A stretch of 43,779 bases of DNA, from the NCBI GenBank assembly GCA_965662575.1, contig CBFIHN010000010.1, forward strand, positions 1 to 43,779, in the 5' to 3' direction. The DNA is from CBFIHN01 sp965662575 (GTDB lineage Bacteria; Pseudomonadota; Gammaproteobacteria; Francisellales; CACEW01). Below, piece after piece: positions 43,484-43,779 of the stretch (position 1 is the first letter of the stretch; every line of letters begins with the position of its first letter). The notes beneath the pieces are model-generated. The model had not been told where the DNA came from, did not search any database, and worked only from the letters and a program-made list of their open reading frames with translations. A program made the translations under genes and the position numbers.

Positions 43484-43779
43484 CTAACCAAACAGCTTAA
43501 AGTAAGCTAAGTATGTGGGGTCAATGGCTCGATAAAAACCCTCACTATCTCTATACACAAAGTCTTTTTCCTTTAAGGTTTTAATGGATCGGCTTGCAGT
43601 GGTGGTTGGAACATTTGCCATTTTACTATATTCAAGGCTTGTTGGTTCAATGACAGGGTAAAAGCATATGCATCGAAAGAGAGTTCTATCACTCATTTTC
43701 AAAGACTCTAGCTCATCTCTAATACTAGATTTTCTATTAAACATAAAATCTTCCCAAAGCTTATCTATCAATTCTACCG
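43484..43779 (-). CDS. C-terminal end of an AAA/STAND-type ATP-binding protein (partial)
   Basis: The reading frame is open to the window edge, so the 5' part is missing; the in-frame TTG at 43771 is unlikely to be the true start. The visible part of about 97 aa is a winged-helix region: LKMSDRTLFRCICFYPV, then TTTASRSIKTLKEKDFVYRDSEGFYRAIDPTYLAYF. The pattern of a helical core, a recognition helix with S-R-S-I-K-x-L, then a wing ending in Y-R-x-x-D-P-x is typical of the C-termini of archaeal-type AAA ATPases. A free-standing regulator is the alternative. No Walker motifs can be checked here. Confidence 0.55.
   Translation of the reverse strand, partial: VELIDKLWEDFMFNRKSSIRDELESLKMSDRTLFRCICFYPVIEPTSLEYSKMANVPTTTASRSIKTLKEKDFVYRDSEGFYRAIDPTYLAYFKLFG

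Noticed and set aside
1..43779. tRNA, rRNA or tmRNA genes
   Set aside because: No cloverleaf, CCA-ended or rRNA-like sequence was recognised in any intergenic region.

Overview
The window is gammaproteobacterial chromosome of moderate to low GC. The evidence is the E. coli-like gyrA, rpsA, lepA, recA-recX, tig-clpP-clpX-lon and rplU-rpmA genes, a two-domain E. coli-type cytidine deaminase, and an E. coli-like LysP permease behind a lysine riboswitch. Gene order is strongly rearranged: ruvA has no ruvB or ruvC beside it, ftsW-murG stands apart from the rest of the dcw cluster, and gyrA and cmk-rpsA have lost their usual partners. Together with a large RHS protein and a beta-propeller lipoprotein this would fit a Legionellales/Thiotrichales-type lineage, but that placement is a guess.

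Positions 1-13.4 kb hold housekeeping genes, nearly all on the minus strand: gyrA; obgE; rplU-rpmA with its own promoter and terminator; tig-clpP-clpX-lon (protein folding and AAA+ proteolysis); recA-recX; then ruvA on the plus strand and a small CHCC zinc-finger protein. A 142-bp MITE-like element with a 5-bp target duplication sits directly upstream of recA.

Positions 13.4-15.5 kb are an accessory island. Two paralogous, convergent serine-recombinase-like proteins with eroded catalytic motifs flank a 40-bp inverted repeat.

Positions 15.5-31.9 kb are mostly metabolic and informational: tal, rpsA, cmk; a lysine riboswitch driving lysP, which is translationally coupled to a HEPN/MNT toxin-antitoxin pair; lepA; a lipoprotein beta-propeller; acnA; mutM, cdd and pckA, closely packed; and a tandem-domain universal stress protein whose stop codon lies in a solitary copy of the MITE end.

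Positions 31.9-34.1 kb carry ftsW-murG (cell-wall synthesis). Positions 34.1-43.8 kb are a second accessory region: two small secreted proteins of unknown function, a 2299-residue exported RHS-repeat protein with an unrecognised C-terminal tail, two precise direct repeats upstream, and the 3' end of what looks like an AAA/STAND-type ATPase at the window edge.

The most interesting items are the lysine riboswitch-lysP-HEPN-MNT transcription unit, the degenerate recombinase pair around an inverted repeat, the MITE in the recA leader, and the secreted-protein/RHS cluster with its operator-like repeats.
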